From: Pocillopora verrucosa
Lineage: Eukaryota > Cnidaria > Anthozoa > Scleractinia > Pocilloporidae
Assembly: GCF_036669915.1 (NCBI RefSeq)
Contig: NC_089314.1
Span: 30,030,592-30,094,591, forward strand
Direction: 5' to 3'
Length of the DNA stretch: 64,000 nt
A program made the translations under genes and the position numbers. Below are positions 10,769-21,398 of the stretch, piece after piece. Numbering within the stretch: the first letter of the stretch is position 1; each line of letters begins with the position of its first letter. The notes under the pieces are model-generated. The model saw only the letters and a program-made list of their open reading frames with translations. It had not been told where the DNA came from and did no database searches.

Positions 10769-13268
10769 TCAGAAATCCTTTGGTCTTATTTTCATCTCGG
10801 TTCTCTTGAGGGAGTAATGATGTCCTTTCCAGTCTTTCCAGTTCACTCCGTCAGCATGGGAGGAGTGATTGCCACGAAGATACAAGCCATTGAGATTTGA
10901 GCTGTGACACCAACGGTACCACCAGGCTCCTTTGAACTTAACGGCGCAGTTGTGATCCCTCCGAATGTCATTATCTTGATCTCTAGTGGTGAATGGCATA
11001 TCGCGATGCTTGGTAAGAGAGTCACCAGAATTTCCTGACAAAATGAGCCGCACTATGAGTATTACGTTTGACCAACAATGAGCCGTTCGTCATTCAAAAG
11101 AAATCTTAAAATATAAGATAAGTATAATTTAACAATGATAATATGGATTAAAAGCATTCTTAGTAATATCTATGATTCTTGTCGATGATTGTAGGGATTA
11201 AAATACTCAATACAATAATTACAATAAATATGTTCGCCGAGACACTCCTCAGATTTGGATTAGTTGGTCAGGTTAACTGCGAAAGATCCACCGACGAATA
11301 GATTTGGACTTATCAACGTCCGGTATGCGCCGTCCAGGATTGCACGGCGATGAGCTGAGGTTACTTCTTTGTCTTCCAAAGCTATTGATGTAAAAGATTT
11401 TAAGCATACTTACATTACTTAGCTCTCTCCTCCTCCCCCCCCCCCCCCCCCCCCACTTCTTAGAATGACTAGAATAGAGGAGACAAAATGACAGTTCTAC
11501 CTGAATAAGAACCAAGGATCAGCTTGTACTTGTCTTTCTCACTCATAACACCAAACAAGTTATACTCAGCATAAGCTGTGTTTCCTTCAAAGTCTTCAAA
11601 ATCCACACGCAGCGTGTTATTATCATCTGAGGTCAAGCGGTGAATCTTGTCCAGTCCGAGCCAAAACTCCCCACACAGGTCACCAAAGCCACGTTTGTAG
11701 TTGTTCCAGTTGCGGTAGAAATCAACCGAGCCGTCCAGTCTCTTCTGGAACACAGTCCATCCTCCACCCTCCGTTGTTTGGTCACAGAATACATCAAAGG
11801 CAGGCAAATTATCAGGTTTAATGGCGTAGACACCGTCAGCTGGTTTACCCGCGGATTTGTAGATTTCTGCGCAGTTTCTTTTGACTGAAAATCAGTTAAA
11901 AAAAAAAAACAAAAAACAAAACAACACTCCTACTTTAAATTGTTTGGATATTGAGTGCTTTTTGTTTGCTTTCCTGACTATTGATCTGGCTGATAAAACT
12001 TGATTCTGAACATTAACAAATACCATTTATTCTTCCTTAATATCTACCAGCTATATTCATTTAAAATGACCGTACGTGGCATTTCCTTTTTAGCTTTCAT
12101 TCAGTGGTTAATATTTTTTTCTTGAAGTCAATTTTGAAACTTTAGTGAGTAACTCCTCGCGTACTACATGAGAGACTGGTCTACATAATCCAGCCACTTT
12201 ACCTTCAACTTGGCAGGTTTCTCCAGTGAATTTTTCCTGACAGACACAACGAAATCCTTTATTGGTGAATCCAGCTTGACAGGTGCCATTGTTTAAGCAT
12301 GGGCTGCTGCTGCATAAATTCTGTTGACAAAAGAAAGTAAGCCATAGTGCAGATCTTCCTTATGTTATGTCTTTAGCCTACGAAAACGAAACAATCTCTT
12401 CTGGCACCTCGATTGCAAGATATGTGTAACCCGGATTTTTCACGAGAAGAAATGGAGCATGGTTTTCCTCTGTGGCGTTAATCAACTCGCATTTTTGGTT
12501 TCCTCCTGCAACAGGTCCAATATTGATGGACACACAATTAGGCTCCAAATAACACATTACTCTGCAACTTCCTTCGTTGGGCACCTCTACACTTATGATG
12601 GTGTGATTTTTCATGGTCATGTTTGGTATTGGGTCCTTGAATATGATGTTTCGATAGTCGTCGTCTGTGGTAGGCAAAACAAATATATCGTTTAGTTTCC
12701 ACTCACTCGAGGTACTCTTTTATTTTCACTCATGAGAAAGGCACATTAGACCACTTTCTTTCAAAACTTTACTGCACGAGAACCCTGACGAATTTTCCCT
12801 AAAGGTGACTGTCATCTCTTGAAAATTAAACTTAACAAAAATCCATCTTTGATCGTAAATTAACGCGCGGAAAGAAAATATTAAGGAAAATATCAAGAAT
12901 ATTTTCACAGCGTTCATTACCACACCACGATATCTGTGAATCGTTTGTTTAAATTCATCATTTTGAACCATTGATGCGCATGTGATGGGGTCTTTTTGAA
13001 ATTTGGCTTTTTTTGTATCGCCTATTCTATAATAGTAGACATAATAGTTAGATAAAGATTGTCTGCTTAAAGATTATTTGCTCTGATAAGCAGGTAGCAT
13101 ATATAGTTTGTGTAATGGTTTTGAGGAAACGACACCAAAAAGATTAAATACAAGAAATTTGAAAAGGGATTTATACTCACCAGTGCAACAGAAACATGGT
13201 GGGAGAATAATTCCATGGAAGATATAGAGAATATTAATGATCGGTTGAATAGAAAACTTGAACTGCAT
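10769..13268 (-). CDS. FReD copy 2: secreted PAN-EGF-fibrinogen-related protein
   Basis: Exons in transcript order: 13181-13268 (signal peptide), 12408-12664 (PAN), 12203-12320 (EGF), 11501-11884 and 10769-11034 (FReD). Joined length is 1113 bp, 370 residues, with all phases matching. PAN carries [14 protein letters not shown] and KCELIN, but the first cysteine is Tyr (DDDYRN). EGF starts [10 protein letters not shown] and has its six cysteines. FReD shows [37 protein letters not shown] and SNLNGLY. An extra cysteine (GDLCGEFW) has no family partner. The donor after PAN is GAG|GTGCCA, because a 29-bp deletion removed the usual GTAACA. A C20 run lies in intron 4. It is probably functional as a secreted lectin-like protein; the ligand is unknown. 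Confidence 0.8.
11435..11454. repeat. C20 homopolymer in intron 4 (G20 in the transcript)
   Basis: Twenty consecutive C on the plus strand lie 47 nt downstream of the intron-4 donor of copy 2. The other copies have C10 (32726-32735), C13 (54853-54865) or CT-rich mixes at the same place, so it is a mutable tract. Confidence 0.9.
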
Positions 13269-14745
13269 CGCTATAAATAAATAATTGTAAATTCAAGGTA
13301 AAAATATGACAGTGAGCGTCCCAAAATATGAATCGTCCAGTTTTCCTGTAAATTTGAATGTAGACAAATGTAAGACAGGTGTTCGGCATTTATTTGCCAG
13401 CTTTGTCTACTTAAAGGGATAGTTAACTAGCGAAAAACGGAATAGAGCACATTACACTTTTTGGAGCTGACAGGAGTTTATCAATATGTTTATTTTCAGC
13501 CTGTTTAACTTTGAACTTGCGGCATTCAAGTTAAGAGCGAGAAACAAATTTTTGCAGACTTGCTACCGACAAAGATGTCAGATCACTTCTGAAATACAAA
13601 CTTTTAACAGTTTATCCTTTTTCATCTCAAAGCATTCTCCAATACGATAGAACAGCACTACACATTATTAAAATGAAAATTAACTTTGTAGCAACGGTAC
13701 AGTGGCTTAAGTTTTTTATGGCTCGTTTTGGTAATGGTAGTTGAGCATAGTAGTTAGCATTAAACATCACCTGATTTTATCTTAGTTAGACTGGTCGCAA
13801 GCATTCTGACTTTCGGATGGTATTTGAGACCTTCAACCTATAAAAAAAAACAAATTTGTAACGACCTTGACAGAATGTGAAACACCGTGTGGCTGAATTG
13901 ACAGAATTTTACACAAATGTTTTCTCGATCATTTCTGCTATCAGCGTAATTGGTCTGAGCAAGAAAGGCTCGGTCCAAGATATATAGATAAAGAGCTCAC
14001 AGAGACATTTCTTACCTTCTGAGCGAAACAGTGTTTTTCGTATTTGGTTTTGTTCCTGAGATTATCAAAAGTGAAAACTAGCTTACGTGCTTTCCTTTAA
14101 TTTATAGAACTGTTTGAACGTAACTATGGTTACGAAACAAAACCGCTGTTCCATACGCCACACTCCTTCTTCCTGTCCAACTGTTCTAATTGTGTTAGTC
14201 ATCAGCTCATAGCTTTTCAATCTTAATTAATGACTGATCTCACATCTCAGTACCACTGGATATGACAGTCAACGAAATACTGCAGTGAAAAACAGAGAAT
14301 GTTTTGAAAAACTTATATGGCAACTCTTAAACAAAGCTGCAAATTATTTTAACAAAACACTTTCAGCGGGACATGTATGAAGTCTTAGAACTACACAATG
14401 TTTTCCTGTTTTCCCTGGATGTAACTAAGGTGTTATGACCAGTTTTGTGTCTCAAATGAAAAATTTATGAAAATATAAATTTTTAGAACCACACAATATG
14501 TCGCATTTTCCTTTCGGAGTTAACTATGGTGTTATATATGAGGTTATGCTTTTTCCAATTTAGAAAGTATCTTGCAAAAAATGCTCGCGACAAAATTACC
14601 CGATAAGTTAGACGGAAGGAACAGTACTGTACAATAAATTTTTTTCTCTGGATATTTTGAGCGGCTTTTCGCTGTGTTGTAGTAGGTAATTTTGTTTACG
14701 CTGAATGTTGAGGCCGGAAACCTTGATTTTTCTAGGAAAGAAGTT
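13269..14745. other. Upstream flank of FReD copy 2
   Basis: Shared with 26510-28080, 34602-36060, 41262-43900, 48522-50400 and 56713-58620. It probably contains the promoter and 5' UTR. AT-rich sequence ending TTTATTTATAG lies 2 nt before the ATG and resembles a 3' splice site, so a non-coding first exon is likely further upstream. No coding exon is recognised. Confidence 0.5.
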
Positions 14746-14874
14746 TCTAGGCTCCGCCTCCACCTTGGATAAATCGATGCACCTGTGATGTGTTTGAGAC
14801 AGAATTCTCCGAAAGACAGACTGCGAAAGCTAAGACATTTGTGTTTAATAAACTGATAATTGAAATCTCCGTGA

Positions 14875-15600
14875 ATTTAAGAATTTGTTCATGCTTAGCG
14901 TGCGTATATCGAGTTATGGATGCACGCGGGAAATTTGGAGAGCACGAAAAATGCGTAAGAGAGGCGCAACCGAGGGCAACTATAGCTTTTTGAGTGCTCT
15001 CCAAACTTCCCGCGTGCATCCATAACTCGATATACGCACAGCTAAAAGCAAGAGCAAATTCTTTTATAACGGAGCGACGACAAGGATCTGCGCGAAGAAG
15101 CCTTTTATTGTGATACAGTGCAAAATTCTCACAACGCACAAAAAAAAAAAAACAAACGTTCCGATTGGCTGGTCAAAAACTGTGACACGCCACATTTTAT
15201 ACTTTGCTTTGAGCGAGAACATTTGAACCAGTTAACCGACAACTGTGAATGAAAAGCTCAAAATTTACGGGGAAAATGGAGAAAATCAGAGCCAAATGAA
15301 CTCAAGTGTCACTAAAAAATGTTTTAAAAGTCAAAGACCGAAACTACTTGGGAGTTTTTTTCGGCTTTATTTTTGTTGCTTGTTGGATCAGGACCTAAAA
15401 GGTCAATGCCGATAGAAAAATTGGGCAGTTCTTCGCTGGTTTCTTCCATATTTCAAAGAGAAAACTGCTCTGCAGCTTAACAAGACGGAAACTCTGAAGC
15501 CTGGTGAAAAAAATGCTCACGTCATCTTATTTACGCACGGGCGTGCTTAAATAAAGATTTTGTTCATATTTATATAGGGCAAGCACGCGCGCTATGTTGT
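14875..15600. mobile_element. About 725-bp insertion with a palindromic core
   Basis: Relative to sister blocks (28085, 43935, 50415, 58595), sequence between GTGAATT and TGTTACATTTT is interrupted here. The left part is a hairpin: GCGTATATCGAGTTATGGAT followed by GCACGCGGGAAATTTGGAGA is repeated inverted from about 14995 to 15040. The rest to 15600 is non-coding and unassigned. It is a nested or composite MITE-type insertion. Confidence 0.55.
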
Positions 15601-16555
15601 AATGTTACATTTTGAAAAGTAGGGCACACGCGAGCAAATTCTAATTGACACGTATGGACGCGTGAGTTTTCCAGGACTCGTTTTTCCCAACACTTTGTGC
15701 CACTTTGCCATTTAGAAGAAAAGCGATTCCGAATCGGAGAGGATGACACTCGTATGTTTTGTTAATTTGCTAGATACAAATAATCTTAAGCCACAACAAA
15801 GTTTGAAGCAGGTTTGCTTCCCTATTTTTGCTCTACTTTACCTCTCTTCTTTACAGTGTTACCTGAAAATTTCATTTCTCTAAGGCAACCAGGATGAAGA
15901 AATGATATCATGGAAATTATTGACATTTACTAAAACCCGAAACATGAAAACGAAATGAAACTAGCGAAACCACCGAAATGACCAAAACAAAACGATCGAA
16001 ACGAAACGAACCTAACGACCAAAACGAAACGACCAAAAAAGTATACAAAAAAAAAAATAACCGTCATTAATAATAAAATGAATGCCCTCAGGTGTCAGAT
16101 GTCAGTCGTCATATTCTTCTTGTTTAGATTATGGTCTACTCCTGATCTACCTCACAGGGAAATTCAGTTATCTCTTGATTGCCATTGGCTTAGCATTAGG
16201 CGGCGAGGGAACCTAAATCAAAGAAAAAAAACAGTCAATAAAAGAGTCACGGACATAGACGTTGTCAATGAATACCGTAATCTGTTTCTTTCTCTCCTTT
16301 CCGTATACGCTTCAGTATTCAATGAGGCTGGCGTTACGTTCTGGAAACTAGATATAAGTGTCAAGTTAAAGTTTCAGTTGCTCGCGTGGTGGAAAAAATT
16401 AAGTTTCGTGAGACGGCCTTGATATGTAAAATCCTTAAATGCGAGAGAATATCTGAGGTGAAGTCAACTTTTTATCATCTACTCGTCTCGATCATTGTAG
16501 TGGTGTTGTTTTTGTCATAACGGTCGTTACGGTTTGGTCGTTTCGTTTTGCTGTT
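15601..16555. other. Unit sequence upstream of block A
   Basis: The sequence recurs at 28140-28400, 43970-44450, 50440-50730 and 58640-59195. At 16250-16345 the plus strand reads VTDIDVVNEYRNLFLSLLSV, and closely similar peptides are readable at 44118 and 58868. It could be a coding exon, but no splice sites are convincing and the frames close soon after. Confidence 0.35.
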
Positions 16556-16797
16556 TCGGGTTTTAGCAGATGCAAAAATTATAAACGATATCATCACACA
16601 TTCAACATTTTGGCTCAATATCTGTCCGCTAACAAAAGTGATCTTGATAGAAAGTGCTCACAAACTTGGGGAAAATGGCGATAAAATGCAAGGGCCATGT
16701 CGACTTTGAGGTTTTTTTTACTCAGGAAGCCAAAGGCCAGAGTGATGATAAAATATACGGTGTTACAGAGAATGTCATATACTGTTACAAGTAAGCA
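16556..16797 (+). other. Block A, best-preserved copy: unassigned exon-like segment
   Basis: After TTTCGGGTTTTAG the plus strand reads KIINDIITHSTFWLNICPLT, then ESAHKLGENGDKMQG. After a 1-nt shift it continues HVDFEVFFTQEAKGQSDDK and IYGVTENVIYCY, ending at a good donor (CAA|GTAAGC). Other copies carry TGA where this one has TGG (W). The conserved reading frame and flanking splice motifs suggest a former protein-coding exon of a plus-strand gene. I do not recognise the family, and its link to the ADCK5 fragments is unknown. Confidence 0.4.
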
Positions 16798-17940
16798 CTG
16801 TACGATACTTCTTGTACTCTTGTTAAAAACAGGCTGTCATTAATGACAAGAAAACTTAGTTCTCTTAAATGTGTTGATAATGCAAATTGGTCCCGATAAA
16901 GGTTTTCAAAGGCTATCATTTCGAACGCCCCTCAACAGAGCTTTATTGATGACATCATTTACATCGTCGATCGACATAACTCCTGTAAATACTTTGACCC
17001 TCGTGCAAAAATGGACTTACGAAATAGGCCCCAGTAACTCGCTCTTCATTTTTTCAGTGAAACCTTCGCACTTAACTTTCCACATACTGACTTGCTATTG
17101 TGTTCTCGCCTACTCTAACCAATTAACAAATAGAGAAGCCTTGACTGTGCTCTGTTCTGTTATAAAGCACGCAGGAAGCGGCTAGAGCACGAAAGAAGTT
17201 TAGGGAGAAGCCAATCAGAATCCCTGTTAGAATGGTTCAAATAATCTAATTGGCTGTACAGGACAAAAACTGTCAAAAGTGTCAAACCATCAAAGTTCAC
17301 AATCTGCGATAGTTTACAAACTAAAATAGTTCGCTGCAGTGACTGATGTGACTTTCCCCTCAACGCATGGGAAAGGATATCAGAGCAAGCTCTAATTTTT
17401 TCACTCGAAGGGCGGCCGATGTAATTTCTGAGGCTTGCCGTAATGTGATGACCGGAGATCGCCATGATGAGCAAGCCGCGATGGACTTCAGCATGATCAT
17501 ATTCGCTCAGACATTGTCATGATTAGTATGAATTTGAAAGGTTATGCCAGTTTGGTTATATTTTTCATCATTTCTGTTTTGTTCTGTTTTGTTTTTGAAC
17601 ACTGAACTTTATATACTATACGAGTGTTAGTTGTGTTTAATTTTATTACCGTGCGTAAGCTTGCAATCTAACTGAGCGTGAAAATCTTTAAAACTCGGAA
17701 TGTCTATTTTGTTTTTCCCTTTGAGGATTTTTGTATCTGCGCACGTTTTAATAACGTAAATTACGGCGCCAGGTATGTTTACAAACCATTTTTTGGTACT
17801 TCTGTCGCTACTCGCCGGCTCGCTTGTTCCGAAATTTCACTTTCAATTATCGAAAAAAAGCTAAAAGAAATCCCGGAGAAGGTCGAACATAGTACAATTT
17901 GGCAGACGGCGTGACGGCTTTAGCTCAGCTCTATGCTCTA
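16798..17940. other. Unique intergenic stretch
   Basis: After block A, 16800-17000 resembles 45345-45600 and 59430-59660. From about 17020 the sequence is specific to this unit. Short open frames show no domain or splice support. 17680-17910 looks repeat-derived and leads into the 63-bp tandem duplication. Confidence 0.4.
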
Positions 17941-17943
17941 TAC

Positions 17944-18070
17944 TCTCATAGAGCACGCTCTTTCAACCAATGACAGCGCGCGTTATATCCGAACTTTATT
18001 ATAAACTCTTATAGAGCACGCTCTTTTAACCAATGACAGCGCGCGTTATATCCGAACTTTATTATAATTA
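17944..18070. repeat. Two-copy direct tandem repeat, about 63 bp
   Basis: The unit ATAGAGCACGCTCTTT, CAACCAATGACAGCGCGCGT and TATATCCGAACTTTATTATA occurs twice with one main difference (CAACC vs TAACC). It lies at the edge of a MITE-like repeat. Confidence 0.8.
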
Positions 18071-18866
18071 CATTTGGAATTTTTTCAAAGTCATTATGAA
18101 GCATTATGTACAGATGAGCCTCGACATAAACAACGACATTGAGCGTGACAATATATATTTTCATAATTAAAGTGGGATATATCCATCCAGAGTAAGTTTA
18201 AGACTTATGTTCGTTTTAAATGTCGTTTTATCTCCCAGGTTTCGAGAATTTTTGTCAGATTCTTCTTCAACGTCCATTCGCTTGGAGAAGCGCTGGGATG
18301 CTGTTTACTTTAGGAGTGACTGGAAAGGATTTGACAATCATGACAAAGCTCGTTAAAAGACACTTCAAGAAAGTGACGATCATTCTTAAACAGCTTCTAC
18401 GGAGCATGCTACTTGTGTTCAGGTGTAGATAGTTTTATTTCACTTCGAAATAACTTGTTCTTGCCGCAGATATTTTTGCACGTTTTCCTGTTAATGGCAC
18501 CATTCTTTAGCGAGGCCAAGTTCACCTTATTTGCTTTGTTGAATTTGTTATGTATTTTTACTGTTACAAACTGTCATAATTTGTGGATTTCCTTAAAGTT
18601 AACAGACCGAAGAGCAAATGCTAAAATTGTTGCGCAGCTTTAGTAGTCGTAGACGTTGAACAGAGTAAAAGACTCTGAGCCCTTGATTCGGATCGAACCT
18701 ACCATCCGACCCTCACCCACCTCCCCTTCGATAACCGGTGGGATGCTTTAGAGATTCGAGTTTTTTCCTTGAGAACTACATTCTGTATCCTTTTCTTTCC
18801 CCTCCCCCCTCCACTCTCCCCCAGCCTACCGCTGTTGAAAACTGTTTGCTTCGTATTCAACCTTGT

Positions 18867-18870
<4 letters not shown>

Positions 18871-18941
<71 letters not shown>

Positions 18942-18949
18942 CTCTCTCT
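18871..18949. repeat. (TC)n microsatellite, about 39 units
   Basis: An almost pure TC repeat has one GC interruption at 18939-18940. It runs into TTTTTTCAG, the 3' splice site of ADCK5-like exon ii. Confidence 0.95.
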
Positions 18950-19106
18950 TTTTTCAGGAACTTAAACACAGTTCTACACATTAATCAGGAACTAGGAGAA
19001 CCAGTGGATAAATTTGTTCTCATGGCCAGATGGTTGGTGAAAAATATTTGTATCCTGTGGTCTTCTTTCTGTTTTAATAAAACAAGGAACAACGCGGTTC
19101 CTGATG

Positions 19107-19240
19107 CACCTTGTTAGGAAGGTGAGATGGTTGGTGTAGCGTGCGAGCTTGCACCCTAAAAACATCAACAGGGACCTTGTTAGGAAGGTGAGATGGTTGG
19201 TGTAGCGTGCGAGCTTGCACCCTAAAAACATCAACAGGGA
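19107..19240. repeat. Two exact tandem copies of a 66-bp unit
   Basis: The unit begins ACCTTGTTAGGAAGGTGAGA and ends AAAACATCAACAGGG. It is repeated with a 66-bp period, with no visible difference between copies, which suggests very recent duplication or collapse/expansion. Confidence 0.9.
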
Positions 19241-19520
19241 TATTGGAATAGAAATTCCAGAAGCGTGGATGCCCACGATCAAAAAAACACAACAACAGGA
19301 GAGCCGTGCGACAGCGGACCGCCGAGGGAGCAAATCACTGAGTGAACAGCAAGGATCGAAATTCACCAAGCTGTTGAAAAACAACTAATCATAGCAGAGG
19401 ATCATGCTTTATAACATCATGCATGACCAGTCGACCTCGTCGCTTGAAGAAGACTAGCAGTATGCAGTCGAAACGTCGCGATCTACATCACACGTGACTA
19501 CATCATGAGACAAACGAAAA
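19240..19520 (+). mobile_element. Possible retroelement 3' tail
   Basis: The plus frame reads IEIPEAWMPTIKKTQQQ and continues open to LLKNN then TAA at about 19387. It is followed by GCTTGAAGAAGACTAGCAGT and a CAGTCGAAACGTCGCGAT motif. Such 'GAAGAAG...CGAAACGTCG' tails are familiar from Penelope-like and related retroelements. No reverse transcriptase is visible, so the class is uncertain. Confidence 0.35.
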
Positions 19521-19914
19521 ACTTAGCTTTTATTGTTATTCACCACAATGAATAACCACAACCTTTTCTACGAAATCTTTCCGTTTTGTTTTTGCTTTTA
19601 TTCACGGTTTTTGATTGTTTTTATCGAAATACTTCGAAGGTGAGAAAAGAGATTTCCAGTTAATCTACCAGTATAAATATAGGTCGAATTTTGGAAAATT
19701 TCAAAAGTTTCCATGGTAGTGACTGGTTCAGTTTTTACGGTTCGCAAAACGAGTTATTATCGCATAGGGAGCCCGCCAGCTCGAACGCGGTTTCTACCTT
19801 CCTTGTCCTTAAAGTGTTCTGACTTCCGGTTCTCTGTTACGAATCTAATTCCGATTATTGTACTTCCAGTAATTGGATGATACTGCTACATCACATCCGG
19901 GCATACGTTTTACG

Positions 19915-20040
19915 ACTGGCATCTGATAGTTTTTAAACCCAAAGCCCAAACACAAGAGCCAGGTCGTGGGCTAAACAGACGGTGATAAGAGGTTTTATAT
20001 GCGGAGAAACACCGCCGGTAATCGGCTCTCATTGAATCCG
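19915..20040 (+). mobile_element. SINE body without head
   Basis: Contains CAAACACAAGAGCC, GGCTAAACAGACGGTGATAA and ACACCGCCGGTAATC as in the full SINE copies at 29941 and 52076, but the A/B-box head is missing. Confidence 0.6.
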
Positions 20041-20051
20041 TGTTGATCTTG

Positions 20052-20245
20052 TAGAATGACTAGAAGTTAATTTCTCCTTACATTATTGCCCCTGAATTAA
20101 ACATTAAGGTCATGGGAAGAAAGTAAATGATCACCAACTGAAGAAGCTCTTGATTGTTAAACAAATTCTCCCTGTCATCATCTTAGGAAATGTATAGAGA
20201 GCAGTATGGAGAATATGCATCCTGATGTTAGGGTGTAAAGGGTGA
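20052..20245 (+). mobile_element. TTAA-type MITE
   Basis: The body runs GACTAGAAGTTAATTTCTCC through GATGTTAGGGTGTAAAGGG. The right end GTGTAAAGGGTGAA inversely matches the left end TTAACCCTTTGACCC seen in better copies. The left terminus is degraded here. Confidence 0.65.
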
Positions 20246-20464
20246 AACGAAGGTGAATCGTTTGAGCCTGTCACTAACAAATTTCTTGTTGTTACTAGAG
20301 CCATGAGTTTCAGAGCGTGGATCGTGGAAAGCTACTTGGAGATTCTTCAGTACCTGGGGCGTGCACCTAAAGATATGGACAAATTCACCTCTAAATTAAA
20401 AACCTTACATGAGTTGGACGCCATAGCCGCAGAACGAGCCAAAAGAACGGTCTTGGTTCCTTGA

Positions 20465-21398
20465 TTTCGTTCCCTATCGCATTCAAATCGGGAATAACTG
20501 AAAACTTTGATGTATCAAGGATTTTAATCATTTGTAAGTAAATAGAGCTGTAGTAGTCCTCTTTTAGCCTGCAAACCAACGATCACAAGCAATCCAAAAG
20601 GCCACTTTCGATATATCAAAATTCTAACATGGCTCAGAGGCTAGGGGGTATAAAACAAAATAAATTTATTTTTCATCTCTCAACCTCGATGTGATTTCTT
20701 TTGGTGGCGCAGGATGGTTCAACTGTAGTTCAATTTTTGTTTACAAGATAATTTAGTTTTATCAACTGGGTTCATAATGTAAATAGCCACCCTAAAGAGT
20801 TTCCAAAGCTGAAGCTTCGGTCGGAGGCCCTTCGTCATTCGCTCTGACAACGGGCGTCAGAACCTGTTGCTTGACGAGAACAACCAACGGCTTCAATGAA
20901 TATCACCAGAACATTAGGGACCAAACAGTATTATTGATGATCTTTTCGCACATGTAGTCGCATGATTTCGATGACATGTCAAGTTTTCACAACAGTTTCC
21001 GCTCGTAAGAAGAGAGAGGCACTGTTGAGAGCAAAGTGTGTTGCCTTAGAACTCAACAAAATTGGCCGATCAGGGCACACAATCAGACCCTTTGCACATA
21101 ACATTTGGGACACTTTCCTAGAGTGAGCTCAATTATTCTCATTTCCCAAGTCGTCACCCTGGATGTCACTCCCCTTTCCCTGGACAGCATAGCCCAAAGC
21201 TTAATTAACGCTGTTTGATCCACTGTAAAAGAATGGGCCACCCAGCGAAGCAAGCAGCAAGGAAAACCTATTCGATCGAAATATATCAAAGGCTCTAGTC
21301 CTCGATGAAAACTCGCAATCCTATTGGTTTTCTGCAGCGTGGTCCGATATTGATCAAGAAACATTCACAAGCTGTTTTAGTTCTACCCAATATTTTAT
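20465..21398. other. 3' flank of ADCK5 last exon plus unassigned sequence
   Basis: 20465-20690 matches the 3' flank at 22845 and 30874. 20755-20870 is a degraded copy of the hairpin MITE at 5980. 20880-21398 has no recognisable gene or family member. Confidence 0.5.

Larger units (their letters stand above)
18239..20464 (+). pseudogene. ADCK5: ADCK5-like gene, 3' portion (three exons)
   Basis: Exon i, 18239-18422 (184 bp): GFENFCQILLQRPFAW, then LTIMTKLVKRHFKKV and RSMLLVFR. Exon ii starts at 18958 after TTTTTTCAG: NLNTVLHINQELGEPVDKF then VLMAR. The junction AG|G makes the Arg, so the phases fit exactly. The last exon, 20299-20464, follows GTTGTTACTAG: MSFRAWIVESYLEILQYLGR, then APKDMDK, to TGA. 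This order and these words match the C-terminal half of ADCK5, a UbiB-type kinase-like protein of mitochondria. The 3' end of exon ii is unclear. No kinase-core exons lie upstream, so it is a 5'-truncated gene. A (TC)n tract forms the polypyrimidine tract of exon ii. A retroelement-like tail, SINE body and MITE fill the last intron. Confidence 0.68.

Noticed and set aside
18738-19117. Low-complexity SLSLSL open frames
   Set aside because: Produced by the (TC)n microsatellite; not genes.
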